Notes: generated by a model not told the origin, from the letters alone. A DNA stretch of 64,000 bases from Flaccisagitta enflata (GCA_965153355.1 OZ231127.1:51274001-51338000), one strand, 5' to 3'; shown: positions 23,597 to 43,594, counted from the first letter of the stretch. Numbers and translations are program-made.

Positions 23597-23688
23597 TTTT
23601 TAGGTGCGACAAAGTAGTATCTCTATAACTGGCTGCCTCCGTCTGTTGGTCTGTTGGTCGAACCTTATTGGCCTACTTGGCCTTGTTT
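23597..23688 (-). repeat. short decayed hairpin-ended repeat
   Basis: TTTTTAGGTGCGAC at the left and GGCCTTGTTTTT at the right match the two ends of the family, with a small CTGTTGGT core between. The hairpin itself is lost. Confidence 0.5.
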
Positions 23689-23852
23689 TTATATACTTGA
23701 TTCCTTCTTTGGATGATTTAGATTCCACAGTTGTGCCAGTGAGCTAAGCCAATTCCTCTTCCTCATCCCTTTTCACCATGAGACGATTGAGACACGCGTT
23801 TTTGCCCACAATATAAATTTCGACCATCTTTTCTTTTCACTTTCCATTTCAG

Positions 23853-24047
23853 GCCACCCTCGATTTCGCCGTCCGTTTATTCACGGGGAAGCGATCACGG
23901 AACACGGCCTCATTCCACGGTCCAGAGGTCGAGAGGTCGGGCTGCTCATCGGAGAAAGAAATGTGATTGTGAGCGAATGTGTGCGAGGATCTCGTTTCCG
24001 GATCTTCTCGAGGAAATTCAAATTACGACGCTTCGAATTGAATTGAG
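23853..24047 (+). other. possible exon after a good acceptor
   Basis: A pyrimidine tract ending CATTTCAG is followed by about 190 bp of GC-richer sequence that stays open in two frames. One reads RRKKCDCERMCARISFPDLL, another GERNVIVSECVRGSRFRIF. I recognise neither and see no good donor. It could be the last exon of an unknown gene or chance. Confidence 0.2.
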
Positions 24048-24134
24048 CATTAAATTGATTTATGTGTCATCGTTTCAGTTTTATTGATTTTCTGGATTTT
24101 CTGTCAGATATAGTCTATCAGTCTATGATTAACG

Positions 24135-24140
24135 TTGTTT

Positions 24141-24220
<80 letters not shown>

Positions 24221-24222
24221 GC
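24135..24222. repeat. (GTT)n microsatellite
   Basis: About 29 uninterrupted GTT units. Confidence 0.97.
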
Positions 24223-24339
24223 ATTCAAGCTTCATCCTTTACCGTCACTCTTTCTCTTTCCCTTTCTTGCTCTCGTTTTCCTCTTTCTTCCTCTTCGTCT
24301 CTCAGTCAGTTTCTTCTCTCTGTCTGTCTCCATATTTAC

Positions 24340-24557
<218 letters not shown>

Positions 24558-24724
24558 ATTCTCCATTTCATACTGGTGGTCAGTCGGTCGGTCGTTGTTG
24601 GGATAAGAGAATCGTTTTCGCTTCGGCTCCCGTCGTGACACGGAAGGTCGTGCTATGCATCGGGCCAAAGGTCACTTGACCCTCTGAGCTGCGATGACAG
24701 CGTTGATGACATAACGCTTTGGGG

Positions 24725-27726
<3,002 letters not shown>

Positions 27727-27897
27727 AACAAGGCCGGATACACGGCAATCCAGTCGCGGACGATTGGGCTGGAGCAGTGATGCGAAAACCGCTCGGAATT
27801 TAAAAATGTGACGGACGGACCGACGGACGGACGGACCGACCTACCGACCTACCGACCGACATGGCAAGGTGTAGAGTCGCTTGTCCGCGACTAAAAA
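27727..27897 (+). repeat. hairpin-ended repeat, subfamily C, full length
   Basis: The head is AACAAGGCCGGATACACGGC, and the 9-mer GTCGCGGAC is at 27753-27761. A GACG/GACCTACC core and the subfamily-specific ATGGCAAGGT precede the hairpin GTCGCTTGTCCGCGAC at 27876-27891, then TAAAAA. The final nine bases GTCCGCGAC are the exact complement of the 9-mer. Confidence 0.85.
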
Positions 27898-28116
27898 TCT
27901 AGTCATGAGTAGTTGGTGGAAAAAAATATGGGTTAGAGTAGATCCATCATGATGAAAGATATTGGGAAAAAAACGTTGTTTGTGCTAGCTCGAAAGCAAA
28001 AAAAGCAGTGAGGGTCGGAGTGGAAATGGTATACAAAACACTGATAATCAACATTAGCCAATAAAGTCGATGCGAAAACTCACTAGTTTGGCTTTAGTCG
28101 ACTCAGTTTTCTTCTT

Positions 28117-28412
28117 AACAAGGCCGGATGCACGGCTGCCCAAGTCGCGTGCTGGTGGGCAGGAGCAGTAATACGAAAACCACCCATAAAAGCTGAAAAA
28201 GTTAACAAGGCCAGATACACGGCCATCAGTTGCGGACGGGTGGGCAGGGGCGGAAATGCGCGTTTTCCCATTTTTCGACTCGTGCTTATGGACGGACGGA
28301 CGGACAGATGGACGGACAAAGCCTCTTATAGAGTTGCGTGTCCGCAACTAAAAAGGTAAAGTTGTACGGACGGAAAAAGCGGGTTGTAGAGTCGCGTGCA
28401 CGCGACTAAAAA
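28117..28412 (+). repeat. hairpin-ended repeat, subfamily A, split by a younger copy
   Basis: The outer copy has its head at 28117, the 9-mer GTCGCGTGC at 28144-28152 and the palindrome GTCGCGTGCACGCGAC at 28391-28406. Its middle is interrupted at 28204-28354 by a complete copy of another subfamily. Confidence 0.85.
28204..28354 (+). repeat. nested hairpin-ended repeat with B-type pairing arms
   Basis: Inserted in the outer copy. The head AACAAGGCCAGATACACGGC is A-like, but the 9-mer is GTTGCGGAC (28229-28237) and the hairpin is GTTGCGTGTCCGCAAC (28333-28348), B-type. The arms match each other exactly and not the host element. AAAGTT on both sides may be a remnant of the target. Confidence 0.85.
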
Positions 28413-28654
28413 TCTTTTTCACAATTGAACGGAGGAAAGAATTTTTATCTCGCCGAGCACGAAAGGAGTCACACGGACTAGGGTAATGGCTGTGCTAATG
28501 AGGGTTTCATCCCTCGCACAGCCGGAACGTCAACATTCACACCTTTGCCTCACCTTTTTCATCATTCACTTCGTTGGAGATAACTGGGGATATGTATGCT
28601 TGCAGGTCCTTTAAGTTAAAGAAATTTGTTCCGCATCTTTCATTCCTTACGTGA

Positions 28655-29178
28655 GGGGGGGGGTTGGGTGCTTCACATAGCAAAAGTTGGTTTCTTCTTT
28701 TCACCCTCTTTAGCTAATGTGTAGTGGCCAAATTAAGGACCCTTACCATTTTTTTTTTATCAAAAATCGTTCATCTTCCGTTTTTTAAAAAATTGTTTTT
28801 GAGGACTTAATTTGCATAATGCAGTGGGATAAAACAATATGCTGATATTCTTTGAATTAACTTTTGCTCTTCGTAGAATTATCAATCTGCCTTTTCATGA
28901 GCTCTCTCACAGCTTATATTCTTATGTCTTAGTTTTTTTTTTTGAATATCTTAATTTTCTAAAACAAATTATTGTCTTTTTTGTAACAAAACTACACAGG
29001 ATATTGCTGAATTCAGGGAAATCTGTGGAAACTTTAAGGCCAAAACAAAAACGGAAGATGAAGGAATTTTGAAAAAAGGAAAGCGGTCATCTTCATGATT
29101 TTTGCTTCTCCACATTACTCAAGAAGGGTGAAGGATACTCCCAACTTTTGCTATGTGAAGCACCCATGGGGGGGGGAT
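28655..29178. mobile_element. TIR element bordered by poly-G, copy 2 (inverted)
   Basis: GTGCTTCACATAGCAAAAGT at the left is mirrored by CTTTTGCTATGTGAAGCAC at the right, with poly-G outside both. Internal words such as CTTTAAGGCCAAAACAAAAA match copy 1 (23000-23552) in reverse orientation. Confidence 0.75.
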
Positions 29179-29288
29179 GGTTTGAGGCGTCGTTTCATTG
29201 GTGTGGGAACATGTGCACTTTTTCTGTACATATCCTTCAATCATTCATGTCTGTCTGTTTTACTGTCCGACTGTCTAACTGTCAAAGT

Positions 29289-29734
<446 letters not shown>

Positions 29735-29958
29735 AACAAGTGACGCGGGGTCAATATGTTGTTGCGGACGGGTGGGCAGGTTATCCAATCCCAAGTCTTA
29801 CGCCCCCTCCCCGCCCCACACATAATTACACATCATAAATTCGCGTTTTAACTCGAGCGTGACGGGCTAACGGAGGGATGGACGGATGGACGGACAAACA
29901 AATGGTTGGACGGATGGACATACAAAGCCTCTTATAGAGTTGCGTGACTGCAACTAAG
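29735..29958 (+). repeat. hairpin-ended repeat, subfamily B
   Basis: The head is AACAAGTGACGCGGGGTCAA, the 9-mer GTTGCGGAC is at 29761-29769, then a GGGTGGGCAGG block and a GACGGATG core. The hairpin GTTGCGTGACTGCAAC at 29939-29954 has lost one position of complementarity to the 9-mer. Confidence 0.8.
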
Positions 29959-30229
29959 AAGAATCTCAGAAAGCACAGCGCGGGTAAAATCGAGTTATTT
30001 CCCTCTCCAGTTTTACGGCTCATGACTACAACTGGCACTTGTATATGGAAATTTGGGCTCCAAATTAGTTTCCGAAAGCTGACGGTATCGTTGATAAGGA
30101 TTGGAATTATATTAGTTGAGGGCGGTTCTCTCAAGATCTCTTGAGGAAAAAGGTAAATAACATTAATGATGACGTCGAACTACGCAAAAGGTTAATGTTA
30201 CATATTTTTTTTTTCACGCGGGGCTGCGT

Positions 30230-30413
30230 AACAAGGTTGGATACACTCACACGTTTATCCCAGTCACAGGGCAGGGGCAGTGATAGAGAAGGTTAATGGA
30301 GCATTTAGGCCGGAGTTGTGAGCTCAAAAAGTAAAAAGAGGACGGACCAACCAACAGACGGATGGACGGACGGACAAAACGGGGTTTAGAGTCGCGTAGC
30401 ATGCGTCTAAAAA
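30230..30413 (+). repeat. hairpin-ended repeat, decayed subfamily A
   Basis: The head is AACAAGGTTGGATACACTCA. The 5' 9-mer is degraded to GTCACA. The core is GACC/GACG and the hairpin is degraded to GTCGCGTAGCATGCGTC. It shows what neutral decay does to both arms. Confidence 0.75.
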
Positions 30414-30811
30414 TGGCATGAATTCTTTCGGTCGTTGGTCGGTCAGTTCCTCTTGCCTTCAATGAACATTGTACAAGCTGTAATTTCGAGCAATCCGGAT
30501 TGAACACGATTGAAAGCTTGCAAGGCTTTCACCCTTGGTTTATTTGTAGTTTCTGGCCTCTTTTTGTAAAGGCAATGCAATGCAATGTTCCTATGAAGTA
30601 TATATGCACTATGAACGAGCCCGTCCGGTCGTTCCGGGCAACTCATTGCGGTATCCGCGCGAACGTCGAGGTGGCCTTCTGGACACACATAAAATGTCGA
30701 GTTGTTTTTTTTACCAAGACGCGTCTGTGACCACTAATTTACATTTATTCCACGCTTGCTCATCCGTTTACCTTGGATTCTCGCATACACTCATTTCTTT
30801 GACTAAGAACC

Positions 30812-31142
30812 TTGTTTATAAGAACATTGGCTCAGATCTGGAAAAAATTAAGAACAATCGCAAGAACACTGTCAGTCTCAAAAAAAGGGAATGTATGAAC
30901 AATCATGTTTCATTTTCTTTAGGAACTATAATAATCAGAAAGAATGGTTGACTTAAATCACTTTTATTGAAGTAAGATGATACTTTGGTTAAAATTAGTA
31001 AAGTAACCAGACAAAAGAACATTCTTTTATAAGCTAGTGATTAGAAAAATAAGTACATCCTAAGAACAATTTGAACCTCAAACCGCCTTAGAAATAAGAA
31101 CACTGAGCCTCAGAAAAAAATAACATGTTCTTATAAAAACAA
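30812..31142. mobile_element. small TIR element (TTGTTTATAAGAACA)
   Basis: TTGTTTATAAGAACA at the left is matched inverted by TGTTCTTATAAAAACAA at the right, with GGCTCAG and AAGAACA words repeated subterminally. 331 bp, no coding capacity. Confidence 0.55.
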
Positions 31143-31334
31143 ATGAGTGAATTCAAAGAGAGAAACAGTGTCGAGTAATATTTGCCCTACCACTGCCCAT
31201 CACTGGTCACACGCCAATCGATATGGATCTTTCCAGTTGTATCACATTGCGCTGAATGATCGGCTTTTTAGGTTCGCCATTGTACCTCTACAAGAGGCTC
31301 TGTCCGTCGGTCGGTCACGCTTGCGTTGAAAATC

Positions 31335-31369
<35 letters not shown>

Positions 31370-32332
31370 GAGCCTACGTAGGAATTTTCTTTCTTTAGTT
31401 GACGGTGAAATGAGTGGAGTAACAGAATTAGTAGAAATGTTGCTCCCAACGGGATTTCAAAAGCACCATTTCACATTGAAAGCACCATTTTACATTTATT
31501 ACTTTATAATCATACGTTATGAATTCTCTATATGCTGCTGTCATGAAAGTTCTCTCTTGTTGCGACGATTATTGTGGTATTGAGTCATGCCATAATTCAA
31601 ATGCCATAAAGAGAGAACTATGTACCCAGTGCACCGGATCCCATCATCAAATAGAAAGTCACCACACCACAATCACCACAACCCTATCACGGTATCTCCC
31701 CTCCAAACCACCTCCTCATTGGGGACGCGATAGAACATGATTTTGGCTGTGCCACTCGGGCATATGTCCGGTGTGCATATGTGCGATGTGAGACTCAAAT
31801 CCAAGTGAAAGGCCCTGAGACAAGAAGAACTACTTCCGTGCCACACCTTCAATCTCCATTCAATGGAGTCCATTGTAAATATAGGATCTTTGAATTGCCC
31901 TTGCTCCATATTGATTTCAGTGCAAAAATAAAGTGTAGCATAAAAATAAATGTGTTGTCGCTGTTTTCCTTTAACACATCGTTGTCCAACTTTCATATGA
32001 TAAATATGTGTTATTACGCACTGTTTAATCATATGTGTGTGTAGCAAGATCATGATCTATCGCATCCCCCACCCTACATCAATACTACTGTGAACCTTAA
32101 CGGAATAGTGTAGTCTAATCACCAATCGGAAGCGCGATCTCGTCAGTCATAAGAAAGCACTCATCGAAAAAAAGCTCACGTCATCATTTCCAACATTTTA
32201 CAATCGAGTGATTTCTTCCCTCTCAGGTCCACTAGAGACAAATCTCTTAACCTGGATTTCCCACAGGTTTCAAGTGATTTTTTTTATTTCTTGCAATTCC
32301 ATGTGTCTTTCTTTAGAGAGTTACCTGGCTAC

Positions 32333-32377
<45 letters not shown>

Positions 32378-32626
32378 TCCGTCAATGAGCGTGAGAATTT
32401 TGATGACGTTTCCTTTTTAGCTCTTTCCGGTATTCAGTTCGGGCCGTCAGATAGTGTTTTTCGTAGTTAAGGAATTTTCGGAGTTGAGGCTTGCCAACTC
32501 AAGAAAATATCTCGTCGCGCATTTTCATTCGAACATTTTGACTAAATTGAGGACATATTCGTTATGACCCTAGCTGCGATTTTTTTTCGAATGTCCATTG
32601 CGGTCATTAGTCCTAGTCGTTTTTGA
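31143..32626. other. intergenic DNA, no supported gene
   Basis: Holds a truncated minus-strand hairpin-ended repeat near 31268-31316 and short (GA)n runs at 31334-31367 and 32333-32374. The rest is unremarkable. Confidence 0.45.
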
Positions 32627-32770
<144 letters not shown>

Positions 32771-32962
32771 CCGTTGGTCCGTCCATCGGTCCGTCCGTCT
32801 CTGGTCCGTTCCTCCGTGGTGAAGTCGAAAAGTGGAAAAACGAGCGTTCTAAATGCTTTTGTGTTCGGGGGATGGGGTTGGAGTTGGGGAAGGGGTATGG
32901 ATGAGGTTTGGATGCCCCTGCCCACCCGTACGTGACGATATTGTAGCCCCGCGTAACTTGTT
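32771..32962 (-). repeat. hairpin-ended repeat, subfamily B, 3' end replaced by triplet array
   Basis: The head (minus strand) starts AACAAGTTACGCGGGGCTAC at 32962, followed by the conserved GGGTGGGCAGG. The core abuts (GTT)n and no terminal hairpin is present. Confidence 0.7.
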
Positions 32963-33140
32963 AAAAATTAAAAGTGGTCGTGTGACCCGAATATCCAGCT
33001 GAATCGTGAAACAACGCCAGAATCCATTGCATATTGCAGAGGGATACAGTCAGCAAAAAAACACGATCTGTCTCTCTATGTTTGTGTCTCCATCTCTCTG
33101 TCTCCATCTCTTTGCCTCACTGTCTCTACCCGTATGTTTG

Positions 33141-34497
<1,357 letters not shown>

Positions 34498-34705
34498 AAC
34501 AAGGCCGTATACACGAGCCGAAGTCGCGTGCGGGTGGACAGGGGCAGTGATAAAGTCTTACCCAAGCATTTGGGCAGGAGCAGCAACGCAAAAACGGCCC
34601 GTAACGCCGAAAAAGCTAAGTGTGACCGACAAACCGACAGACCGACCGACAGACCGACAGACGGACAGAGTGGGTCATAGAGTCGCGTGCACGCGACTAA
34701 AAAAA
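34498..34705 (+). repeat. hairpin-ended repeat, subfamily A, full length
   Basis: The head is AACAAGGCCGTATACACGAG, with GTCGCGTGC then GGGTGGACAGG, a long spacer, a GACC/GACAGACC core, and the intact palindrome GTCGCGTGCACGCGAC at 34682-34697. Confidence 0.85.
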
Positions 34706-35537
<832 letters not shown>

Positions 35538-35705
35538 TCTCTCTCAGCTCCTCCTCCCTCTGCTCAATCTCCCTCTCACTTGACAATATTCCTCGTATGT
35601 TTCCCTTTCCCTCTTCAAGCTTATCTTCTGTTTGTCCAAAATAACCAATTTTTTATTTGACTTGCCATCTAACGAAACCGACGGTAGCTGTTCTTATCGC
35701 CTATA

Positions 35706-37142
<1,437 letters not shown>

Positions 37143-37285
37143 CATAGCCTCAAATCGCAGCCTTGATGCCATAATTCCAGCCTCTAGGCCTAAATCGCAG
37201 ATCTCGCAGCCTGATCCTAGCCTTAAGGCTCAAACTCCAGCCTAAGAGCCTAAATACAGCTTTGAGGCCATACTCCCAGCCTTGA
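37143..37285. repeat. AAATCGCAGCCT-type tandem array interrupted by a hAT-like element
   Basis: Degenerate units of about 22 bp (CCTCAAATCGCAGCCTTGAT). The array continues after the insertion at 37947-38010 (GAGGCCCATATCAACC, GTGGCCCAAATTGCAGCC). Confidence 0.65.
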
Positions 37286-37293
37286 CTGTGCAC

Positions 37294-37938
37294 TAGCTTG
37301 TACCGAAATGACAATAAACAATAAAATCAGAATTCTACAAGTAGTTCTAGTTGTGGGGCTGTCTTGGGCTTCTAATGACATCAATTGCAGTTTGAAAATT
37401 TTGCATCTTGCTGGCCGCGCCTTACCTTGAAATTTCCTTAAGCCTATAGGAAACCCAAAAATTCAAGTTACTAAAATCCCATTTTTGACTGCATATTTGA
37501 AATCTGCATGAAAAACTGATAATTGAAAGTGCTCTTCTTTTTTCAAAATTCCTTCGGGATCATAGTCAAAATTCATCTTGAAGATATGATAAAAAGGTAA
37601 GTTCGGTGACTTTACAAAGAAATAAAAGAGAAAGGTAAGTTTTGCAAACTTCAGCGCTTATTTTGAGCATCTTCTAGTTGGAATTTTGAAAAAAGGAAAG
37701 CACTTTCAATTAACAGTTTCTTCTGCAGATTTCAAATCTGCAGTCAAAACAGACATTTAAGCACTTTGAAATTTTTGATTCCCCATAGAGGTAGGTTTTA
37801 CCAAGGGTAAGACGCGGAAAGCTTAAAGTAGGATTTTAGTGGCAAAACTGATCTTAACAGGAGCCCAAGACAGCCCCACAGCATAAAGTGCATGTGGAAT
37901 GCCAAATTTATCACTTTTCGTCATTTAGGTACAAGCTA
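37294..37938. mobile_element. palindromic hAT-like element with 8-bp target duplication
   Basis: The tip TAGCTTGTACC (37294) is inverted as GGTACAAGCTA (ending 37938). CTGTGCAC lies directly outside both ends (37286-37293 and 37939-37946) and has T at position 2 and A at position 7, as common hAT targets do. Both arms carry TGTGGGGCTGTCTTGGGCT and stay alignable almost to the centre, so the transcript or single strand would fold on itself. No transposase is present. Confidence 0.9.
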
Positions 37939-37946
37939 CTGTGCAC

Positions 37947-38852
37947 TGAGGCCCATATCAACCTTTTGGCCAAAATCTCAGTCTTGTGGCCCAAATTGCA
38001 GCCCAAACCCATGAGTCTATATCGGTTCAAGCATCGGTCTTCGGTCCTCTCGGGACATCCTTACGCTGACTTAAGGGCATCGACCAGCCAACGTTATTGC
38101 GACTGTTTTGATTTATCTTTCCATTAAAACGTCGACTTCGTTCATAAGAAATTTCATTCATAAATATTTTTTTTTTATCATGTCGCGTGTCATCCACCAG
38201 TTCACTCCTTTTTGCTAAACGCCAACTAGTAGATTTTACATGATAATTTGTTGTGTTATGTTGCAATACGTTTATTTATGGCCATCATGATCATAATTTT
38301 GTTTTGCTTAACTTGCAAACATGATGTAGTTATAAGATAAGTTTAGCCAAATCATTCATCGTACCATTCATTCACTCTTTAATGTTCTATCCATATGTCA
38401 GTGATATCATGTTACACTGCCACTGGCAGCATTTTCTATTTCTCCCATTCGGTTGAAGTAAAGCCCCTTGAAAAGCCCCCGTTTGCTAATCCTCTTTCCC
38501 GCTATTTTTTCCTCCTCTCAGAGAAAATGTGCAATCCCAATCGCATTTTCTCTGTTTTTCTCTTGGTCTCTACATCAGAGAAAAACTATCGTAAATTCTT
38601 GGAAACGACAATAACAAAGAAGTGGTACCCAGTTACAAGGCTCAAATTTCATCAGTCATTAAAAATTTAGCTTCCCTAGCCTTGAGAAAAGTATAAATAT
38701 TTGCGCAAATTAATGCCGAGATATTTTCTACATTCCTGTTCCAAAATACAAGCTAGAAGAGAAAAGGATCTGGCCTCAGAAATGAGGCTAAATTCAGCTA
38801 AAAACGTACGACTGAAAAAGCGAGATGAAACTTGTCTGAAAATCAGACTCGA
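37947..38852. other. intergenic DNA, no supported gene
   Basis: Apart from the array remainder at the left, it is unremarkable. Two frames of 79 and 91 codons have no recognised domain. Confidence 0.45.
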
Positions 38853-39027
38853 TTTTTAGTCGCATGCACTCTACTATATACCCCGCTTTGTCTGTCTGTC
38901 TATCGGTGGTCCGTTGGTAAATCTTTACTTTTTCGGTGTTTTTGCAGTCTTTGGCCTCACTGCTCCTGCCCAAATGCTCTTGTGACCTAAAATGCGGTCC
39001 CTGCCCACCCGCAGCACAGACGACTTT
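38853..39027 (-). repeat. hairpin-ended repeat, decayed subfamily A
   Basis: TTTTTAGTCGCATGCACTCT (hairpin partly lost), a CTGT/CCGT core and TGCCCACCCGCA are recognisable. The head is missing beyond 39027. Confidence 0.7.
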
Positions 39028-39066
39028 CTGGGTTTCTGTATCTCTGGATCTCTCTTTATCTGTCTG

Positions 39067-39368
<302 letters not shown>

Positions 39369-39799
39369 TGGTTCTCACTGGATTGTAAAAGTGCTTTACA
39401 ATGAGAGAGCAGTCCATTTATTCGGGACTGTTTCTCACACCCGAGTTGCAGCCACTTACTTGCACTGACCTCCGCCATTTCGAGTCAGATTCCCCTCTGC
39501 ATCACATCGCCCCCCACGGCTTCAAAATCATACCTCTATTTCCATGACATGTGTATAGGCTCGCCGCTCGGGGTGATGCTTCTCTCCTTCGGGTACCTTA
39601 CGATTTGGCACAACGATGCTTAGATGGTTTCTCCGTAGGGCAATTATACAACTTTGGTCAAAGGGTTGTTATTCGCCAGCCCTTGAGGAGGGGGTGATGC
39701 GTTGCTTCTTGGGTTGGCATGAATTATGCCTTGCTGTTTGGGATAGTGACGCATTACTCTTGGTACCTATCTCATCGGTATGATTTCTTGTACCTGATG

Positions 39800-39803
<4 letters not shown>

Positions 39804-39878
<75 letters not shown>
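39804..39878. repeat. (CA)n microsatellite
   Basis: About 75 bp of CA. Confidence 0.97.
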
Positions 39879-39883
<5 letters not shown>

Positions 39884-40123
39884 ACAAACACACACACTCG
39901 GGCCCACATTCGAAGCTCTAGTATCTCAACACGTCCCTACTTTCTCTGCTTATCTCTCGGTTTTTGTTTGTACCTGTCTGAGTTTACACACCTGTCTATA
40001 TTCATCTCCATTATCATGATTATCATCTGTTCATCTGTTCATCTCTACGTGTTTGTCTGTTTGAGCGCGTTTACGTTTGCGGGGGTGGGGATATGCAATC
40101 TATCCGTCTACCAATATGGTATA

Positions 40124-40291
40124 TACAGTAACACCCTGCTATAACGGATCCAAGAGTGAGGGAAATCCGTTTTTAATGAATCATGGTCCCTTCAAATAAT
40201 TTTATTTTTATCCTGGCAATATTGGAATTTTGCCTATAATGGATCAAAATTGTGAGTCCCTTTACATCCGTTTTTGAGGGGTTCAATTGTA
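40124..40291. mobile_element. pogo/Tigger-like MITE
   Basis: TACAGTAACACCCTGCTATA at the left resembles the CAGT...TATAACGG tip of pogo-like elements. The right end, ACGGTTTTTG-type then GGGGTTCAATTGTA, is its diverged inverse (GGATCC...GTGAG also mirrored). 168 bp, TA at both tips. A triple TTCAATTGTA repeat follows. Confidence 0.55.
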
Positions 40292-40422
40292 TTCAATTGT
40301 ATTCAATTGTATGCCATTTTGTACGTCACCTTGTTTGTATTTGACTAGCTTTCGGTCTGTCTGTCTATCTGTCTGTCTGGCTGGTTACCATTAATGCTTT
40401 GTTTGTTCCTTGTTTTGTCTAC

Positions 40423-40426
<4 letters not shown>

Positions 40427-40515
<89 letters not shown>
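40427..40515. repeat. (TC)n microsatellite
   Basis: About 89 bp of pure TC. Confidence 0.97.
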
Positions 40516-40516
<1 letters not shown>

Positions 40517-40546
40517 AAAGCTATATCATCTTCATCATCTGGCTCA

Positions 40547-40738
40547 TTTTTTTTAGTCGCGTGCTACGCGACTCTACAACCCGCTTTGTCGGTCCGTCCG
40601 TCCGTCCGTCACACTTTACTTTTTTGGGGTTTTTGCGGTCTTTGGCCTTACTGCTCCTGCCCAAATGATGGAGTGGCCTTAAATATGGCCCCTGCCTACC
40701 CGCACACGACTTCGGTAGCCGTGTATCCGGCCTTGTTT
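40547..40738 (-). repeat. hairpin-ended repeat, subfamily A, full length
   Basis: The hairpin on the + strand is GTCGCGTGCTACGCGAC (40556-40572), a 7-bp stem with a 3-nt loop. The partner 9-mer region is GCACACGAC (40702-40710), one transition away from the expected GCACGCGAC. The head GGCCGGATACACGGCT is intact (minus). Confidence 0.85.
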
Positions 40739-41225
40739 TTCGTCCGTACAAGTTTTCTAACTGCCTAACATGTTTTCTCCCTTCTTTCCCCTATCTTATC
40801 TCTGCGTGTTAGAGGCTTGAAATTCTCAAGTAGGACGAACATTTGCTGGTTTGAGAGGGACAGCGATAGATTGAGAGAAAACGAGAGAAAATAAGAGAGT
40901 TGAGGTCTTTTTCGGTCGCAAAACAATATTGCCCTTTGGTCAGTGCTAGATTTGGTTTTTCCAATGAATTTGTTGTGTAAATACGAATTATAGAACTCAC
41001 ATTGGGATAGAAGAGTCGCCATCGCGCCTCTTAAATCATAAGTTACTTATCTGAGCTCCGACTTGCAACTTGACCGGAAGCTGTTTCAGGAGAAATTTTT
41101 CTTGATAAGTCATGAAGCGAGGACTCCTCAAAGGTCTGTCTGTTCGTGAGTGGGTGAGACACTTGCTTTTTTTGGTATTAAGGGATCCATGTTTCAATGT
41201 TGTTTCAGTTTATCTTCATGTAGAG
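40739..41225. other. intergenic DNA, no supported gene
   Basis: No exon, repeat-family or structural signal that I can support. Confidence 0.45.
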
Positions 41226-41816
41226 TACGATGGGAGCAATGACGACCTAGACTGGAGGATAGATCTTAGATATCCTAATTTTATTCAAATCATAAATTAT
41301 TTGAGATTAGGCTGATTGAAGGTTGCTCTATAAAGTGGATATATTTGCATCTCTTAAACTTCAACTTGTGACTTGACCTCATCAAGACTTCATTTTTCAA
41401 GGTCCTAATCAAGTTCATTTGATCAGGTGAAAAATTTTATATAATTGTGAAAAAAAATCAGCTTAATGGGACTATTTTTATAGGTTTTATGGCTATCTTT
41501 AATAAGCAAAAGTTATGCAAATTATAGTTTGAGCAAAATTTAAAATGATCTTAAAACCTGCAAAAATGGACCAATTGAGCTGATTTTTTTCCAAAACTAT
41601 ACAAAATTTTTTACCCGATATATTGAGATAGGTTAGAACTTTGAAAAATGAAGTTTTGATGAGGTTATGTTGCAGGTTAAATTTTGAGAGATGCAAACAT
41701 TTTCAATTGATAGAGCAGCTTTTGATTAATCTAGATCTCAAATATCTTATGATATAAATAAAATTAGGATACCTAAAATCTATCCTCCAGTCTAGGTCGT
41801 CATTGCTCCCATCGTA
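41226..41816. mobile_element. 591-bp foldback element, TA-flanked
   Basis: The left end TACGATGGGAGCAATGACGA is perfectly inverted at the right end for about 39 bp, and the two halves remain complementary, with mismatches, to a fold point near 41520. The terminal TA suggests a Tc1/mariner-type target. No transposase is present. It closely resembles the other foldback elements here in size and lack of an interior, but not in sequence. Confidence 0.85.
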
Positions 41817-42920
<1,104 letters not shown>

Positions 42921-43318
42921 TTCTAGCCTCACCACTCAATTCATGGTCATTCATTCGGTCGATCTAGTTTCATCTCTACAGTGACTTATAAGCGTATCGG
43001 TACATAATTGGCAATCGTGTTTTCATCAATGGAATGAATGAATCGTCTTCGATATCGACTTTTATCGTCGTAGGAATCATCTAATCATTTTTAGTCTCCT
43101 CTTTCCGGAAAATTGAGAATTGGGAGACGGCGAAATCCGCGATTGGATCGAGAACTCGGAAGTCGTTGGGAAAGTGTTATGTATTCATATCGATGAAGAA
43201 ACCGATGCAATGATTCGATGGGAAAACGAGGTGCCGCGGTGGAATTACCGGTTATCGAAGAGGTCCAAATCAGAAATCTCTCACAGAGTTGCATCAAAGC
43301 AGGGCTCCATAGAAAGAA

Positions 43319-43377
43319 GAAGGACGGACGGACGGACGGACAAAGCAGGGTGCAGAGTCGTGTGGACGCGACTAAAA
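43319..43377 (+). repeat. hairpin-ended repeat, 3' end only
   Basis: (GACG)n, ACAAAGCAGGGTGCAGA and hairpin GTCGTGTGGACGCGAC, still foldable with one G:T pair, then TAAAA. The head is absent. Confidence 0.75.
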
Positions 43378-43484
43378 CCCATAAGAAGAAAAAAAAAAAA
43401 AAAACAACAACAACAAAAAAAAAAAGAAAACAACATTGCCTCAACAAGAAAATACGAGACGTGAATTGTGGAATCCAATCGGTT

Positions 43485-43594
<110 letters not shown>

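Noticed and set aside
28198-28363. AAAGTT as a definite target duplication of the nested repeat
   Set aside because: The 3' copy is three bases from the element end and other copies lack comparable duplications, so it may be chance in A-rich DNA.
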